64,000 bases of DNA from Synchiropus splendidus (Eukaryota; Chordata; Actinopteri; Syngnathiformes; Callionymidae). The stretch lies in NCBI RefSeq assembly GCF_027744825.2, contig NC_071339.1, forward strand, positions 26,149,501 through 26,213,500. The letters are read 5' to 3'. Below are positions 1-11,271 of the stretch, in pieces. Numbering within the stretch: the stretch's first letter is position 1; every line of letters begins with the position of its first letter. The translations under genes and the position numbers were made by a program. Under the pieces are notes generated by a model, which saw only the letters and a list, made by a program, of their open reading frames with translations, had not been told where the DNA came from and did no database searches.

Positions 1-188
1 GGCACAATGCACAAAAACGCTTTTCAGCCTGAGATAAGGTGGGTTTCGGAACGCCAAACATAAAAGTGTTGATAAGTTTCGAAAAACACTTCAGACAGCT
101 TAGATTTGATGTGCAACTACTAGAAACACCCTTTCTGCTATAGTGGGAGGTTAAAATTTCATGTTCTGAAGCTTCCCTGAAAAGTTAT
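1..188 (+). repeat. First monomer, used as the coordinate reference
   Basis: This copy fixes the phase used in this annotation. Typical monomers are about 39% GC (74 of 188) with short A tracts near positions 13, 62, 82, 153 and 180. Diagnostic sites are 11-12 (ac/gt), 71 (G/A), 80 (C/G/T), 99 (C/T) and 116 (A/C). Four CpGs are usual: aacgct, ttcgga, aacgcc and, in C80 copies, ttcgaa. Two symmetric elements recur: gaagcttc (168-175, holding a HindIII site) and the inverted repeat agaaag-acc-ctttct (122-136). This first copy has private changes: gataag instead of gataac, and agaaacacc instead of agaaagacc, which spoils its own inverted repeat. The phase is arbitrary, and the array clearly continues upstream. 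Confidence 0.95.
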
Positions 189-2067
189 GGCACAATACAC
201 AAAAACGCTTTTCAGCCTGAGATAAGGTGGGTTTCGCAACGCCAAACATAAAAGTGTTGATAACTTTCGAAAAACACTTCAGACAGCTTAGATTTGATGT
301 GCAACTACGAGAAAGACCCTTTCTGCTATAGTGGGAGGTTAAAATTTCATGTTCTGAAGCTTCCCTGAAAAGTTATGGCACAATGCGTAAAAACGCTTTT
401 CAGCCTGAGATAAGGTGGGTTTCGGAACGCCAAACATAAAAGTGTTGATAACTTTCGAAAAACACTTCAGACAGCTTAGATTTGATGTGCACCTACTAGA
501 AAGACCCTTTCTGCTATAGTGGGAGGTTAAAATTTCATGTTCTGAAACTTCCATGAAAAGTTATGGCACAATGCACAAAAACGCTTTTCAGCCTGAGATA
601 AGGTGGGTTTCGGAACGCCAAATATAAAAGTGCTGATAACTTTCGAAAAACACTTCAGACAGCTTAGATTTGATGTGCAACTACTAGAAAGACCCTTTCT
701 GCTATAGTGGGAGGTTAAAATTTCATGTTCTGAAGCTTCCCTGAAAAGTTATGGCACAATGCACAAAAACGCTTTTCAGCCTGAGATAAGGTGGGTTTCG
801 GAACGCCAAACATAAAAGTGTTGATAACTTTCGAAAAACACTTCAGACAGCTTAGATTTGATGTGCAACTACTAGAAAGACCCTTTCTGCTATAGTGGGA
901 GGTTAAAATTTCATGTTCTGAAGCTTCCCTGAAAAGTTATGGCACAGTGCACAAAAACGCTTTTCAGCCTGAGATAAGGTGGGTTTCGGAACGCCAAACA
1001 TAAAAGTGTTGATAATTTTCGAAAAACACTTCAGACAGCTTAGATTTGATGTGCACCTACTAGAAAGACCCTTTCTGCTATACTGGGAGGTTAAAATTTC
1101 ATGTTCTGAAGCTTCCCTGAAACGTTATGGGACAATGCATAAAAACGCTTTTCAGCCTGAGATAAGGTGGGTTTCGGAACGCCAAACATAAAAGTGTTGA
1201 TAACTTTCGAAAAACACTTCAGACAGCTTAGATTTGATGTGCAACTGCTAGAAAGACCCTTTCTGCTATTGTGGGAGGTTAAAATTTCATGTTCTGAAGC
1301 TTCCCTGAAAAGTTATGGCACAATGCACAAAAACGCTTTTCAGCCTGAGATAAGGTGGGTTTCGGAACGCCAAACATAAAAGTGTTGATAACTTTCGAAA
1401 AACACTTCAGACAGCTTAGATTTGATGTGCAACTACGAGAAAGACCCTTTCTGCTATAGTGGGAGGTTAAAATTTCATGTTCTGAAGCTTCCCTGAAAAG
1501 TTATGGCACAATGCGTAAAAACGCTTTTCAGCCTGAGATAAGGTGGGTTTCGGAACGCCAAACATAAAAGTGTTGATAACTTTCGAAAAACATTTAGACA
1601 GCTTAGATTTGATGTGCACCTACTAGAAAGACCCTTTCTGCTATAGTGGGAGGTTAAAATTTCATGTTCTGAAGCTTCCATGAAAAGTTATGGCACAATG
1701 CACAAAAACGCTTTTCAGCCTGAGATAAGGTGGGTTTCGGAACGCCAGATATAAAAGTGCTGATAACTTTCGAAAAACACTTCAGACAGCTTAGATTTGA
1801 TGTGCAACTACTAGAAAGACCCTTTCTGCTATAGTGGGAGGTTAAAATTTCATGTTCTGAAGCTTCCCTGAAAAGTTATGGCACAATGCACAAAAACGCT
1901 TTTCAGCCTGAGATAAGGTGGGTTTCGGAACGCCAAACATAAAAGTGTTGATAACTTTCGAAAAACACTTCAGACAGCTTAGATTTGATGTGCAACTACT
2001 AGAAAGACCCTTTCTGCTATAGTGGGAGGTTAAAATTTCATGTTCTGAAGCTTCCCTGAAAAGTTAT
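189..2067 (+). repeat. 6-monomer HOR, two partial copies
   Basis: Monomers 2-5 (189-940) resemble monomers 8-11 (1317-2067). Shared private variants come in order: actacgagaaag; then gcgt with gtgcacc and ttccatg; then aaaagtgctgat. The spacing is 1128 bp, falling to 1127 after a 1-bp deletion near 1590 (acatttagac); tgctg lies at 631 and 1758. The tgctgat type returns at 3638, 1880 bp (10 monomers) further on. The copies differ at several bases, so this is an old or partly converted duplication. Confidence 0.75.
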
Positions 2068-3007
2068 GGCACAATACACAAAAACGCTTTTCAGCCTGAG
2101 ATAAGGTGGGTTTCGGAACGCCAAACATAAAAGTGTTGATAACTTTCGAAAAACACTTCAGACAGCTTAGATTTGATGTGCAACTGCTAGAAAGACCCTT
2201 TCTGCTATAGTGGGAGGTTAAAATTTCATGTTCTGAAGCTTCCCTGAAAAGTTATGGCACAATGCACAAAAACGCTTTTCAGCCTGAGATAAGGTGGGTT
2301 TCGGAACGCCAAACATAAAAGTGTTGATAACTTTCGAAAAACACTTCAGACAGCTTAGATTTGATGTGCAACTACTAGAAAGACCCTTTCTGCTATAGTG
2401 GGAGGTTAAAATTTCATGTTCTGAAGCTTCTCTGAAAAGTTATGGCACAATGAGTAAAAACGCTTTTCAGCCTGAGATAAGGTGGGTTTCGGAACGCCAA
2501 ACATAAAAGTGTTGATAACTTTCGAAAAACACTTCAGACAGCTTAGATTTGATGTGCACCTACTAGAAAGACCCTTTCTGCTATAGTGGGAGGTTAAAAT
2601 TTCATGTTCTGAAGCTTCCCTGAAAAGTTATGGCACAATGCACAAAAACGCTTTTCAGCCTGAGATAAGGTGGGTTTCGGAACGCCAAACATAAAAGTGT
2701 TGATAACTTTCGAAAAACACTTCAGACAGCTTAGATTTGATGTGCACCTACTAGAAAGACCCTTTCTGCTATACTGGGAGGTTAAAATTTCATGTTCTGA
2801 AGCTTCCCTGAAACGTTATGGGACAATGCATAAAAACGCTTTTCAGCCTGAGATAAGGTGGGTTTCGGAACGCCAAACATAAAAGTGTTGATAACTTTCG
2901 AAAAACACTTCAGACAGCTTAGATTTGATGTGCAACTGCTAGAAAGACCCTTTCTGCTATAGTGGGAGGTTAAAATTTCATGTTCTGAAGCTTCCCTGAA
3001 AAGTTAT
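941..3007 (+). repeat. 9-monomer HOR marked by the tactggg/gggacaatgcat pair
   Basis: Monomers 6-7 (941-1316) and 15-16 (2632-3007) share tactgggagg instead of tagtgggagg, followed by gaaacgttatgggacaatg and caactgctag. The markers lie at 1081 and 2772, 1691 bp apart, which is nine monomers less one base. The tag-to-tac change removes a stop codon in one frame, which is why short open frames appear at exactly these copies. They are repeat artefacts. Confidence 0.75.
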
Positions 3008-3383
3008 GGCACAATGCACAAAAACGCTTTTCAGCCTGAGATAAGGTGGGTTTCGGAACGCCAAACATAAAAGTGTTGATAACTTTGGAAAAACACTTCA
3101 GACAGCTTAGATTTGATGTGCAACTACTAGAAAGACCCTTTCTGCTATAGTGGGAGGTAAAAATTTCATGTTCTGAATCTTCCCTGAAAAGTTATGGCAC
3201 AATGCACAAAAACGCTTTTCAGCCTGAGATAAGGTGGGTTTCGGAACGCCAAACATAAAAGTGTTGATAACTTTGGAAAAACACTTCAGACAGCTTAGAT
3301 TTGATGTGCAACTACTAGAAAGACCCTTTCTGCTATAGTGGGAGGTAAAAATTTCATGTTCTGAAGCTTCCCTGAAAAGTTAT
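3008..3383 (+). repeat. Single-monomer duplication, two near-identical neighbours
   Basis: Monomers 17 (3008-3195) and 18 (3196-3383) differ by one base as read (gaatctt versus gaagctt). They share two features rare in this domain: tttggaaaa (G80) and ggtaaaaat. They keep C99, so they are not the beta type of domain 2. The simplest reading is a local duplication of one unit. Confidence 0.8.
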
Positions 3384-4135
3384 GGCACAATGCACAAAAA
3401 CGCTTTTCAGCCTGAGATAAGCTGGGTTTCGGAACGCCAAACATAAAAGCGTTGATAACTTTCGAAAAACACTTCAGACAGCTTAGATTTAATGTGCAAC
3501 TACTAGAAAGACCCTTTCTGCTATAGTGGGAGGTTATAATTTCATGTTCTGAAGCTTCCCTGAAAAGTTATGGCACAATGCACAAAAACGCTTTTCAGCC
3601 TGAGATAAGGTGGGGTTCGGAACGCCAGATATAAAAGTGCTGATAACTTTCGAAAAACACTTCAGACAGCTTAGATTTGATGTGCAACTACTAGAAAGAC
3701 CCTTTCTGCTATAGTGGGAGGTTAAAATTTCATGTTCTGAAGCTTCCCTGAAAAGTTATGGCACAATGCACAAAAACGCTTTTCAGCCTGAGATAAGGTG
3801 GGTTTCGGAACGCCAAACATAAAAGTGTTGATAACTTTCGAAAAACACTTCAGACAGCTTAGATTTGATGTGCAACTGCTCGAAAGACCCTTTCTGCTAT
3901 AGTGGGAGGTTAAAATTTCATGTTCTGAAGCTTCCCTGAAAAGTTATGGCACAATGCACAAAAACGCTTTTCAGCCTGAGATAAGGTGGGTTTCGGAACG
4001 CCAAACATAAAAGTGTTGATAACTTTCGAAAAACACTTCAGACAGCTTAGATTTGATGTGCAACTACTAGAAAGACCCTTTCTGCTATAGTGGGAGGTTA
4101 AAATTTCATGTTCTGAAGCTTCCCTGAAAAGTTAT
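3384..4135 (+). repeat. Ordinary domain 1 monomers 19-22
   Basis: Four monomers with scattered private changes: ataagctgg, aaagcgttgat and atttaatg in the first, then tggggttcgg with the ccagatataaaagtgctg variant also seen at 1692, and caactgctcg near 3873. I see no genes or other elements. Confidence 0.85.
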
Positions 4136-4887
4136 GGCACAATGCGTAAAAACGCTCTTCAGCCTGAGATAAGGTGGGTTTCGGAACGCCAAACATATAA
4201 GAGTTAATAACTTTCGAAAAACACTTCAGACAGCTTAGATTTGATGTGCACCTACTAGAAAGACCCTTTCTGCTATAGTGGGAGGTTAAAATTTCATGTT
4301 CTGAAGCTTCCCTGAAAAGTTATGGCACAATGCGTAAAAACGCTTTTCAGCCTGAGATAAGGTGTGTTTCGGAACGCCAAACATAAAAGTGTTAATAACT
4401 TTCGAAAAACACTTCAGACAGCTTAGATATGATGTGCAACTACTAGAAAGACCCTTTCTGCTATAGTGGGAGGTTAAAATTTCATGTTCTGAAGCTTCCC
4501 TGAAAAGTTATGGCACAATGCACAAAAAGGCTTTTCAGCCTGAGATAAGGTGGGTTTCGGAACGCCAAACATAAAAGTGTTGATAACTTTCGAAAAACAC
4601 TTCAGACAGCTTAGATTTGATGTGCAACTACTAGAAAGACCCTTTCTGCTATAGTGGGAGGTTAAAATTTCATGTTCTGACGCTTCCCTGAAAAGTTATG
4701 GCACAATGCGTAAAAACGGTTTTCAGCCTGAGAAAAGGTGGGTTTCGGAACGCCAAACATAAAAGTGTTAATAACTTTCGAAAAACACTTCAGACAGCTT
4801 AGATTTGATGTGCAACTACTAGAAAGACCCTTTCTGACATAGTGGGAGGTTAAAATTTCATGTTCTGAAGCTTCCCTGAAAAGTTAT
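4136..4887 (+). repeat. Four-monomer block, first copy (partner at 13718)
   Basis: Monomers 23-26 carry an ordered set of rare variants: gctcttcag with agagttaat; gtgtgtttcgg with agatatgatg; acaaaaaggc with gacgcttcc; and acggttttcag with ctgacatag. The same set in the same order occurs at 13718-14469, 51 monomers away. Private differences such as catataagag, gagaaaagg and gtagat show divergence since the copying. Confidence 0.85.
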
Positions 4888-7800
4888 GGCACAATGCACA
4901 AAAACGCTTTTCAGCCTGAGATAAGGTGGGTTTCGGAACGCCAAACATAATAGTGTTGATAACTTTCGAAAAACACTTCAGACAGCTTAGATTTGATGTG
5001 CAACTACTAGAAAGACCCTTTCTGCTATAGTGGGAGGTTAAAATTTCATGTTCTGAAGCTTCCCTGAAACGTTATGGCACAATTCACAAAAACGCTTTTC
5101 AGCCTGAGATAAGGTGGGTTTCGGAACGCCAAACATAAAAGTGTTGATAACTTTCGAAAAACACTTCAGACAGCTTAGATTTGATGTGCACCTACTAGAA
5201 AGACCCTTTCTGCCTTAGTGGGAGGTTCAAATTTCATGTTCTGAAGCTTCCCTGAAAAGTTATGGCACAATGCGTAAAAACGCTGTTCAGCCTGAGATAA
5301 GGTGGGTTTCGGAACGCCAAACATAATAGTGTTGATAACTTTCGAAAAACACTTCAGACAGCTTAGATTTGATGTGCAACTACTAGAAAGACCCTTTCTG
5401 CTATAGTGGGAGGTTAAAATTTCATGTTCTGAAGCTTCCCTGAAAAGTTATGGCACAATGCACGAAAACGCTTTTTCAGCCTGAGATAAGGTGGGTTTCG
5501 GAACGCCAAACATAAAAGTGTTGATAACTTTCGAAAAACACTTCAGACAGCTTAGATTTGATGTGCACCTACTAGATAGACCCTTTCTGCTATGGTGGGA
5601 GGTTAAAATTTCATGTTCTGAAGCTTCCCTGAAAAGTTATGGCACAATGCGTAAAAACGCTTTTCAGCCTGAGATAAGGTGGGTTTCGGAACGCCAAACA
5701 TAAAAGTGTTTATAACTTTCGAAAAACACTTGAGACAGCTAAGATTTGATGTGCAACTACTAGAAAGACCCTTTCTGCTATAGTGGGAGGTTAAAATTTC
5801 ATGTTCTGAAGCTTCCCTGAAAAGTTATGGCACATTGCACAAAAAAGCTTTTCAGCCTGAGATAAGGTGGGTTTCGGAACGCCAAACATAAAAGTGTTGA
5901 TAACTTTCAAAAAACACTTCAAACAGATTAGATTTGATGTGCACCTACTAGAAAGACCCTTTCTGCTATAGTGGGAGGTTAAAATTTCATGTTCTGAAGC
6001 TTCCCTGAAAAGTTATGGCACAATGCACAAAAACGCTTTTCAGCCTGAGATAAGGTGGGTTTCGGAACGCCAAACATAAAAGTGTTGATAACTTTCGAAA
6101 AACACTTCAGACAGCTTAGATTTGATGTGCACCTACTAGAAAGACCCTTTCTGCTATAGTGGGAGGTTAAAATTTCATGTTCTGAAGCTTCCCTGAAAAG
6201 TTGTGGCACAATGCGTAAAAACGCTTTTCAGCCTGAGATAAGGTGGGTTTCGGAACGCCAAACAAACGTGTTAATAACTTTCGAAAAACACTTCAGACAG
6301 CTTAGATTTGATGTGCAACTACTAGAAAGACCATTTCTGCTATAGTGGGAGGTTAAAATTTCATGTTCTGAAGCTTCCCTGAAAAGTTATGGCACAATGC
6401 ACAAAAACGCTTTTCAGCCTGAGATAAGGTGGGTTTCGGAACGCCAAACATAAAAGTGTTAATAACTTACGAAAAACACTTCAGACAGCTTAGATTTGAT
6501 GTGCAACTACTAGAAAGACCCTTTCTGCTATAGTGGGAGGTTAAAATTTAATGTTCTGAAGCTTCCCTGAAAAGTTATGGCACAATGCATAACATCGCTT
6601 TTCAGCCTGAGATAAGGTGGGTTTCGGAACGCCAAATATAAAAGTGTTGATAACTTTCGAAAAACACTTCAGACAGCTTAGATTTGATGTGCAACTACTA
6701 GAAAGACCCTTTCTGCTATAGTGGGAGGTTAAAATTTCATGTTCTGTAGCTTCCCTGAAAAGTTATTGCAAAAAGCACAAAAACGCTTTTCAGCCTGAAA
6801 TAAGGTGGGTTTCGGAACGCCAAACAAACGTGTTAATAACTTTCGAAAAACACTTCAGACAGCTTAGATTTGATGTGCAACTACTAGAAAGACCCTTTCT
6901 GCTATAGTGGGAGGTTAAAATTTCATGTTCTGAAGCTTCCCTGAAAAGTTATGGCACAATGCACAAAAACGCTTTTCAGCCTGAGATAAGGTGGGTTTCG
7001 GAACGCCAAACATAAAAGTGTGGATAACTTTCGAAAAACACTTCAGACAGCTTAGATTTGATGTGCAACTACTAGAAAGACCCTTTCTGCTATAGTTGGA
7101 AGTTAAAATTTCATGTTCTGAAGCTTCCCTGAAAAGTTATGGCACAATGCACAAAAACGCTTGTCAGCCTGAGATAAGGTGGGTTTCGGAACGCCAAAAA
7201 TAAAAGTGTTGATAACTTTCGAAAAACACTTCAGACAGCTTAGATTTGATGTGCACCTACTAGAAAGACCCTTTCTGCTATAGTGGGAGGTTAAAATTTC
7301 ATGTTCTGATGCTTCCCTGAAAAGTTATGGCACAATGCACAAAAACGCTTTTCAGCCTGAGATAAGGTGGGTTTCGGAACGCCAAACAAACGTGTTAATA
7401 ACTTTCGAAAAACACTTCAGACAGCTTAGATTTGATGTGCAACTACTAGAAAGACCCTTTCTGCTATAGTGGGAGGTTAAAATTTCATGTTCTGAAGCTT
7501 CCCTGAAAAGTTATGGCACAATGCACGAAAACACTTTCCAGCCTGAGATAAGGTGGGTTTCGGAACGCCAAACATAAAAGTGTTAATAACTTTTGAAAAA
7601 CACTTCAGGCAGCTTAGATTTGATGTGCAACTACTAGAAAGACCCTTTCTGCTATAGTGGGAGGTTAAAATTTCATGTTCTGAAGCTTCCCTGAAAAGTT
7701 ATGACACAATGCAGAAAAACGCTTTTCAGCCTGAGATAAGGTGGGTTTCGGAACGCCAAACATAAAAGTGTTAATAACTTACGAAAAACACTTCAGACAG

Positions 7801-8266
7801 CTTAGATTTGATGTGCAACTACTAGAAAGACCCTTTCTGCTATAGTGGGAGGTTAAAATTTAATGTTCTGAAGCTTCCCTGAAAAGTTATGGCACAATGC
7901 ATAACAACGCTTTTCAGCCTGAGATAAGGTGGGTTTCGGAACGCCAAATATAAAAGTGTTGATAACTTTCGAAAAACACTTCAGACAGCTTAGATTTGAT
8001 GTGCAACTACTAGAAAGACCCTTTCTGCTATAGTGGGAGGTTAAAATTTCATGTTCTGAAGCTTCCCTGAAAAGTTATGGCAAAATGCACAAAAACGCTT
8101 TTCAGCCTGAGATAAGGTGGGTTTCGGAACGCCAAACATAAAAGTGTTAATAACTTTCGAAAAACACTTCAGGCAGCTTAGATTTGATGTGCAACTACTA
8201 GAAAGACCCTTTCTGCTGTAGTGGGAGGTTAAAATTTAATGTTCTGAAGCTTCCCTGAAAAGTTAT
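4888..8266 (+). repeat. Monomers 27-44, many length and base variants
   Basis: This stretch holds the first T insertion (about 5470) and three copies of a 2-bp deletion that turns caaacataaaagtg into caaacaaacgtg (about 6261, 6823 and 7385, spaced 562 bp, three monomers less 2). A two-monomer motif recurs at roughly 6392-6768 and 7706-8080 (about 1312 bp apart): aataacttacg with aatttaatg, then cataacatcg/cataacaacg with ccaaatataaaag. No coding or RNA features are visible. Confidence 0.8.
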
Positions 8267-9016
8267 GGCACAATGCACAAAAACGCTTTTTCAGCCTGAG
8301 ATAAGGTGGGTTTCGGAACGCCAAACATAAAAGTGTTGATAACGTTCGAAAAACACTTCAGACAGCTTAGATTTGATGTGCACCTACTAGAAAGACCCTT
8401 TCTGCTATAGTGGGAGGTTAAAATTTCATGTTCTGAAGCTTCCCTGAAAAGTTATGGCACAATGCGTAAAAACGCTTTTCAGCCCGAGATAAGATGTGTT
8501 TCGGAACGCCAAACATAAAAGTGTTAATAACTTTCGAAAAACACTTCAGACAGCTTAGATTTGATGTGCAACTACTAGAAAGACCCTTTCTGCTATAGTG
8601 GGAGGTTAAAATTTCATGTTCTGAAGCTTCCCTGAAAAGTTATGGCACAATGCGTAAAACGCTTTTCAGCCTGAGATAAGGTGGGTTTCGGAACGCCAAA
8701 CAAACGTGTTAATAACTTTCGAAAAACACTTCAGACTGCTTAGATTTGATGTGCAACTACTAGAAAGACCCTTTCTGCTATAGTGGGAGGTTAAATTTTC
8801 ATGTTCTGAAGCTTCCCTGAAAAGTTATGGCACAATGCACAAATACGCTTTTCAGCCTGAGATAAGGTGGGTTTCGGAACGCCAAACATAAAAGTGTTGA
8901 TAACTTTCGAAAAACACTTCAGACAGCTTAGATTTGATGTGCAATTACTAGAAAGACCCTGTCTGCTATAGTGGGAGGTTAAAATTTCATGTTCTGAAGC
9001 TTCCCTGAAAAGTTAT
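8267..9016 (+). repeat. 9-monomer HOR, four-monomer core, copy 1
   Basis: Monomers 45-48 carry gctttttcag (+1 T); agcccgagataagatgtg; caaacaaacgtg with ggttaaattttc; and cacaaatacgc with gtgcaattac and cctgtctgc. The same series is at 9957-10707. The agcccgag markers are at 8481 and 10171, 1690 bp apart (nine monomers less 2). Copy 1 has an extra 1-bp deletion (cgtaaaacgc, about 8657) and cagactgc. Confidence 0.85.
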
Positions 9017-9956
9017 GGCACAATGCACAAAAACGCTTTTCAGCCTGAGATAAGGTGGGTTTCGGAACGCCAAAAATAAAAGTGTCGATAACTTTCGAAA
9101 AACACTTCAGACAGCTTAGATTTGATGTGCACCTAATAGAAAGACCCTTTCTGCTATAGTGGGAGGTTAAAATTTCATGTTCTGAAGCTTCCCTGAAAAG
9201 TTATGGCACAATGCACAAAAACGCTTGTCAGCCTGAGATAAGGTGGGTTTCGGAACGCCAAACATAAAAGTGTTGATAACTTTCGAAAAACACTTCAGAC
9301 AGCTTAGATTTGATGTGCACCTACTAGAAAGACCCTTTCTGCTATAGTGGGAGGTTAAAATTTCATGTTCTGAAGCTTCCCTGAAAAGTTAAGGCACAAT
9401 GCACAAAAACGCTTTTCAGCCTGAGATAAGGTGGGTTTCGGAACGCCAAACATAAAAGTGTCAATAACTTTCAAAAAACACTTCAGACAGCTTAGATTTG
9501 ATGTGCAACTACTAGAAAGACCCTTTCTGCTATAGTGGGAGGTTAAAATTTCATGTTCTGAAGCTTCCCTGAAAAGTTATGGCACAATGCACAAAAACGC
9601 TTTTCAGCCTGAGATAAGGTGGGTTTCGGAACGCCAAACATAAAAGTGTTGATAACTTTCGAAAAACACTTCAGACAGCTTAGATTTGATGTGCACCTAC
9701 TAGAAAGACCCTTTCTGCTATAGTGGGAGGTTAAAATTTCATGTTCTGAAGCTTCCCTGAAAAGTTATGGCACAATGCAAAAAAACGCTTTTAGGCATGA
9801 GATAAGGTGGGTTTCGGAACGCCAAACAAAAAAGTGTTAATAACTTTCGAAAAACACTTCAGACAGCTTAGATTTGATGTGCAACTACTAGAAAGATCGT
9901 TTCTGCTATAGTGGGAGGTTAAAATTTCATGTTCTGAAGCTTCCCTGAAAAGTTAT
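9017..9956 (+). repeat. Monomers 49-53 between the two 9-mer cores
   Basis: Five monomers without a clear internal pattern. They include ccaaaaataaaagtgtcgat with acctaatag, gcttgtcag (also seen at 7161), a CpG-to-CpA change giving tttcaaaaaac near 9470, and ttttaggcatgag with agatcgtttc near 9790-9900. No other features are seen. Confidence 0.8.
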
Positions 9957-10707
9957 GGCACAATGCACAAAAACGCTTTTTCAGCCTGAGATAAGGTGGG
10001 TTTCGGAACGCCAAACATAAAAGTGTTGATAACTTTCGAAAAACACTTCAGACAGCTTAGATTTGATGTGCACCTACTAGAAAGACCCTTTCTGCTATAG
10101 TGGGAGGTTAAAATTTCATGTTCTGAAGCTTCCCTGAAAAGTTATGGCACAATGCGTAAAAACGCTTTTCAGCCCGAGATAAGATGTGTTTCGGAACGCC
10201 AAACATAAAAGTGTTAATAACTTTCGAAAAACACTTCAGACAGCTTAGATTTGATGTGCAACTACTAGAAAGACCCTTTCTGCTATAGTGGGAGGTTAAA
10301 ATTTCATGTTCTGAAGCTTCCCTGAAAAGTTATGGCACAATGCGTAAAAACGCTTTTCAGCCTGAGATAAGGTGGGTTTCGGAACGCCAAACAAACGTGT
10401 TAATAACTTTCGAAAAACACTTCAGACAGCTTAGATTTGATGTGCAACTACTAGAAAGACCCTTTCTGCTATAGTGGGAGGTTAAATTTTCATGTTCTGA
10501 AGCTTCCCTGAAAAGTTATGGCACAATGCACAAATACGCTTTTCAGCCTGAGATAAGGTGGGTTTCGGAACGCCAAACATAAAAGTGTTGATAACTTTCG
10601 AAAAACACTTCAGACAGCTTAGATTTGATGTGCAATTACTAGAAAGACCCTGTCTGCTATAGTGGGAGGTTAAAATTTCATGTTCTGAAGCTTCCCTGAA
10701 AAGTTAT
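9957..10707 (+). repeat. 9-monomer HOR, four-monomer core, copy 2
   Basis: Monomers 54-57 repeat the variant series of 8267-9016 in the same order and without the 1-bp deletion of copy 1. The flanking monomers do not match equally well, so only the core is cleanly shared. Confidence 0.85.
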
Positions 10708-11271
10708 GGCACAATGCACAAAAACGCTTTTCAGCCTGAGATAAGGTGGGTTTCGGAACGCCAAACATAAAAGTGTTGATAACTTTCGAAAAACACTTCA
10801 GACAGCTTAGATTTGATGTGCACCTACTAGAAAGACCCTTTCTGCTATAGTGGGAGGTTAAAATTTCATGTTCTGAAGCTTCCCTGAAAAGTTATGGCAC
10901 AATGCACAAAAACGCTTTTCAGCCTGAGATAAGGTGGGTTTCGGAACGCCAAACATAAAAGTGTTGATAACTTTCGAAAAACACTTCAGACAGCTTAGAT
11001 TTGATGTGCAACTACTAGAAAGACCCTTTCTGCTATAGTGGGAGGTTAAAATTTCATGTTCTGAAGCTTCCCTGAAAAGTTATGGCACAATGCACAAAAA
11101 CGCTTTTCAGCCTGAGATAAGGTGGGTTTCGGAACGCCAAACATAAAAGTGTTGATAACTTTCGAAAAACACTTCAGACAGCTTAGATTTGATGTGCAAC
11201 TACTAGAAATACCCTTTCTGCTATAATGGGAGGTTAAAATTTCATGTTCTGAAGCTTCCCTGAAAAGTTAT
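10708..11271 (+). repeat. Monomers 58-60, near-consensus copies
   Basis: Three almost consensus C80 monomers, the first with gtgcacc and the others with gtgcaac. The last has agaaatacc and ctataatgg. No internal feature is seen beyond the monomer landmarks. Confidence 0.85.

Noticed and set aside
77..93. CENP-B box-like motif (tttcgaaaaacacttca)
   Set aside because: Against the core TTCGnnnnAnnCGGG it has TTCG, A and one C, but lacks the GGG. The CG is also lost in all beta and gamma copies. A functional CENP-B box is not supported.
141..160. Promoter or terminator signals in the A/T-rich parts of the monomer
   Set aside because: Short A/T-rich pieces such as ttaaaattt and cataaaag are expected by chance at 39% GC and have no associated gene. 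Satellite transcription is possible but not shown by sequence.
979..1191. Plus-strand 70-codon frames at 979, 1167, 2670, 5491, 12439, 21838, 43834 and 52294
   Set aside because: They begin at GTG in ggtgggtttcgg and exist only where the stop in tatagtggg is mutated. They end at the TAA in the next monomer's cataaaag. They are all the same translation of satellite sequence, with no recognised domain or other sign of coding.
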